The notes below the pieces were generated by a model. That model saw nothing but the letters and a program-made list of their open reading frames with translations. It made no database searches and was not told where the DNA came from. A DNA stretch of 9,369 bases from Bryobacterales bacterium (GTDB lineage: Bacteria; Acidobacteriota; Terriglobia; Bryobacterales; Bryobacteraceae), in NCBI GenBank assembly GCA_003139735.1, contig PLGA01000314.1, positions 1 through 9,369 of the forward strand. The letters are read 5' to 3'. Below, in pieces: positions 7,137 to 9,369 of the stretch. Both the position numbers and the translations under genes were made by a program. Numbering within the stretch: the stretch's first letter is position 1; the number at the start of each line of letters is the position of its first letter.

Positions 7137-8132
7137 ATGTTTCGCCGGTTACTTCCCGCATGTTTCGTTCTGCTTGCCTTGGCCGCTGCGGCTCAGGCAC
7201 AGCCGTCCCAGCCCCAGCAGCCGAAGAGGCGCGTGGCGGTGATGAACTTCGACTACGCAACGGTTACGACTTACGTCCAGCAGGTCTTCGGTACCAACCA
7301 GGACATCGGTAAGGGTATTGCCGACATGCTGGTGGACAAACTGGTCAACGACGGCCAGTACTCGGTGATCGAGCGCAAGGAACTCGATAAGATTCTGGCC
7401 GAGCAGAACTTTTCCAATAGCGACCGCGCCGACGCCAACTCGGCCGCCAAGATCGCCCGCATCCTGGGCGTGCAGTCCATCATTATCGGCAGCATTACGC
7501 AGTTCGGCCGCGACGATAAGAGCACCGGGGTCGGCGGCGGCGCGCTGGGCGGCGTAACCGGCCGCTTCGGCATTGGAGGCGTGAAGAAGTCGGAGGCCAA
7601 CGCGGTGGTGCAGATTACGGCGCGCATGATCGACACCAACACGGCCGAGATTCTGGCTTCTTGCACCGCCAAAGGCGAATCGACGCGCAAAGGCACCAGC
7701 CTGCTGGGCGCCGGCGGCGGTAGTGGGTCGGAAGGGGGCGGCGGCGTCGACATGAAATCGAGCAATTTCGGCGCCACCATCATCGGCGAAGCCACCACCA
7801 AGGCGGTAAACGAACTCGGCGCCCAGTTGGATGCCAAGGCCTCTACCCTGGCCGTCGTGGCCGTGCACATCAGCGCCATGGTGGCGGATGCCGAGCCCGA
7901 TGGAACGGTGATCATCAACGTCGGGTCGAGAAACGGCGTCAAAGTCGGCGACATCCTGAACATCACCCGCAAGGTGCGCGAAGTGAAGGATCCCGACACC
8001 GGCAAGGTGCTACGCAGCATTGAAGATCCAGTGGGCAGCCTCACCATTACGCAGGTGGATGAAAACTCCGCCACCGGCAAGTTCTCCGGCGCGGGCGCAC
8101 CCCAGGTTAAAGATACCGTCTCCAACAGGTGA
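7137..8132 (+). CDS. Secreted CsgG-family protein
   Basis: CsgG-family proteins are envelope proteins; Escherichia coli CsgG is the outer-membrane curli secretion channel, while many relatives have unknown roles. This protein has 331 residues. It begins with a signal peptide (MFRRLLPACFVLLALAAAAQA, cleavage probably after AQA at 19-21). The one N-terminal Cys (9) sits inside the hydrophobic stretch rather than at a lipobox, so it is probably not a lipoprotein, unlike E. coli CsgG. The CsgG domain (about 31-240) shows RRVAVMNFDY (31-40), IADMLVDKLVNDGQYSVIERKEL (61-83) and AAKIARILGVQSIIIGSITQFG (103-124). Glycine-rich stretches at 131-149 and 189-204 interrupt it. A C-terminal segment (about 250-320) with VIINVGSRNGVKVGDIL (258-274) resembles the small beta domain of FlgT-type proteins. 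It has its own promoter and is followed after 4 bp by a kinase gene. No curli genes (csgA, csgB, csgE, csgF) are visible, so a curli role is not supported. Family assignment is firm; function is unknown. Confidence 0.85.
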   Translation: MFRRLLPACFVLLALAAAAQAQPSQPQQPKRRVAVMNFDYATVTTYVQQVFGTNQDIGKGIADMLVDKLVNDGQYSVIERKELDKILAEQNFSNSDRADANSAAKIARILGVQSIIIGSITQFGRDDKSTGVGGGALGGVTGRFGIGGVKKSEANAVVQITARMIDTNTAEILASCTAKGESTRKGTSLLGAGGGSGSEGGGGVDMKSSNFGATIIGEATTKAVNELGAQLDAKASTLAVVAVHISAMVADAEPDGTVIINVGSRNGVKVGDILNITRKVREVKDPDTGKVLRSIEDPVGSLTITQVDENSATGKFSGAGAPQVKDTVSNR

Positions 8133-8136
8133 CGCC

Positions 8137-9369
8137 ATGGACCACGAGATCGGCTCCCGGGTTGGCGACTACGAAGTGATCGCGGTGTTGGGCGCGGGCG
8201 GAATGGGCTGCGTCTACAAGGTGCGGAACGTCATATCCGACCGCGTGGAAGCCATGAAAGTCCTGCTGCCGAACCTCGAAGGAGATCCGGAGCTGGCCGA
8301 CAGGTTCATGCGGGAAATCAAGGTGCAAGCCAGCCTCGACCACCCCAACATCGCTGCCCTGCACACCGCGCTGCGCATCGATAACCAGCTCCTCATGCTG
8401 ATGGAGTACGTCGAAGGAACAACCATCGAGACGCTCCTCCAATCCGGGCCTCTTCCGCTCGAACAAGCGGTGGATTACATCGCCCAGGTGCTTTCGGCCC
8501 TGTCCTATGCCCACGCGCGCGGCGTGGTGCATCGCGACCTGAAGCCGCCGAATATGATGGTCACTCCCGGCGGCGCGGTCAAGCTCATGGATTTCGGCAT
8601 CGCCAAGATGACGGCGGATCAAAAGCTGACCCGCACCGGCTGCACGGTGGGATCGCTTTACTACATGTCGCCCGAACAAATCAAAGGGGCCCTCGATATC
8701 GATCCCCGCTCCGACCTGTATTCGCTCGGCGTGTCGTTTTATGAGATGGTGACGGGCGCGCGGCCGTTCCAGGGCGATAGCGAATTCTCCATCATGTCGG
8801 CGCACCTGCAAACCAATCCGCCGCCGCCCATCCAGTTAGCCCCCAACATGCCTCCGGCCTTGAGCGATCTCATTATCATGTCGCTCGAAAAGGATCCCGC
8901 GCGGCGGTTCCAGACGGCGGAAGCCTTTCGGAACGCCTTGATCGGCCTGACGCATCCAGCGCCAAGGGCCGCCGCCGCCGTGGCGGCCTCAAGACCCGCG
9001 CCGCAGGCTTCTCCCGCCCCTCCTCCAGCGGTGGGCGCGGCGCCGAAGCCTGTCTTGGCCGCCACGCTGGCCGAGCCCGCGGCGCCGCGCAGCCGGCGCG
9101 GCCTGTACATGGCGCTCGGAGCGCTGGTGGTCGTCGCCGTGCTGATTGCCGCAGCCACCGAGATTCCCAAATTCCGCCGCGCATCGGCCGAAAATGCGCC
9201 GGTTCGATCCGCGGTATCCCCCGCGCCTGGCGCCGAGCAGTCTCGCCCTCCCGCCCTGCCGTCTGCACCGGTGGTGGCTAGTCCGCCGGCGAAAGTCGGC
9301 GCCCCTGCCGGGATCCCGGCTCGAAAGCAACAGGCCCAGGCATCGTCCGGAGTTCTTCAGCCCCCACTA
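8137..9369 (+). CDS. Transmembrane Ser/Thr protein kinase, Hanks/PknB type (3' end cut by window)
   Basis: The frame is open from the ATG at 8137 to the last base, giving 411 residues without a stop, so the gene continues outside. The kinase domain spans about 12-268 and every key element is present: Gly-rich loop GAGGMGCVY (19-27), ATP Lys K41 in EAMKVL, helix-C Glu E60, catalytic loop HRDLKPPN (132-139; D134, N139), DFG (152-154), SPE (178-180), D193 in SDLYSLG and R257. It should therefore be active. A Pro/Ala-rich linker (about 272-317) leads to basic residues RSRR (318-321), a membrane helix (about 323-341) and an extracytoplasmic Pro/Ala-rich tail that runs off the window. No PASTA repeats are seen in the visible part. 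The ATG follows the csgG-like stop by 4 bp, with AGGTGA at 8127-8132 as a plausible ribosome-binding site, suggesting one transcript. A PpkA-like role in T6SS control is possible from context, but Acidobacteriota carry many such kinases, so the substrate is unknown. Confidence 0.93.
   Translation, partial: MDHEIGSRVGDYEVIAVLGAGGMGCVYKVRNVISDRVEAMKVLLPNLEGDPELADRFMREIKVQASLDHPNIAALHTALRIDNQLLMLMEYVEGTTIETLLQSGPLPLEQAVDYIAQVLSALSYAHARGVVHRDLKPPNMMVTPGGAVKLMDFGIAKMTADQKLTRTGCTVGSLYYMSPEQIKGALDIDPRSDLYSLGVSFYEMVTGARPFQGDSEFSIMSAHLQTNPPPPIQLAPNMPPALSDLIIMSLEKDPARRFQTAEAFRNALIGLTHPAPRAAAAVAASRPAPQASPAPPPAVGAAPKPVLAATLAEPAAPRSRRGLYMALGALVVVAVLIAAATEIPKFRRASAENAPVRSAVSPAPGAEQSRPPALPSAPVVASPPAKVGAPAGIPARKQQAQASSGVLQPPL

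Noticed and set aside
6511..7260. Minus-strand 249-codon open frame crossing the intergenic region
   Set aside because: It overlaps two well-supported genes and matches no family I recognise; a decayed gene cannot be excluded, but nothing supports it.

Overview
The window is a GC-rich, densely coding stretch in which every gene lies on the plus strand. It holds the membrane and baseplate part of a type VI secretion system (T6SS), followed by a separate two-gene unit. The likely source is a member of the Acidobacteriota, perhaps Solibacter/Bryobacter-like. This rests on recalled sequence style, chiefly the kinase phrasing around VRNVISDRVEAMKVLLP and the TssM variant. No phylogenetic marker gene is present, so the assignment is an inference; Myxococcota would be the main alternative.

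Positions 1-5423 carry tssK (5' end cut by the window), tssL and tssM in tight operon order, with gaps of 1 and 13 bp. They encode the baseplate adaptor TssK, the inner-membrane protein TssL (DotU family) and the large inner-membrane protein TssM (IcmF family). After an 82-bp gap containing a perfect 8-bp stem-loop comes a 457-residue protein (5506-6879). It joins a TssB (VipA)-like N-terminal part to a TssC (VipB)-like part and stops before the usual TssC C-terminus. It is a fused, shortened sheath-subunit relative, and it is the most unusual gene here.

Positions 6880-7136 are non-coding. They contain inverted repeats and end in a good sigma-70-type promoter (TTGACT-N17-TATGTT) immediately before the next gene. 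That promoter probably starts a second transcription unit. Its first gene is a secreted CsgG-family protein (7137-8132). Four bases later begins a Hanks-type Ser/Thr protein kinase with a transmembrane segment (8137 to the window end, 3' end cut).

Reading the genes together: TssK docks the baseplate to the TssL-TssM membrane complex, and the sheath-like fusion presumably acts at the tail or baseplate. The downstream envelope protein and transmembrane kinase could provide an outer-membrane component and phosphorylation control, as PpkA does in Pseudomonas. The functional link between the two units is inferred from adjacency only. No tRNA, rRNA, CRISPR array, insertion sequence or clear rho-independent terminator was seen.
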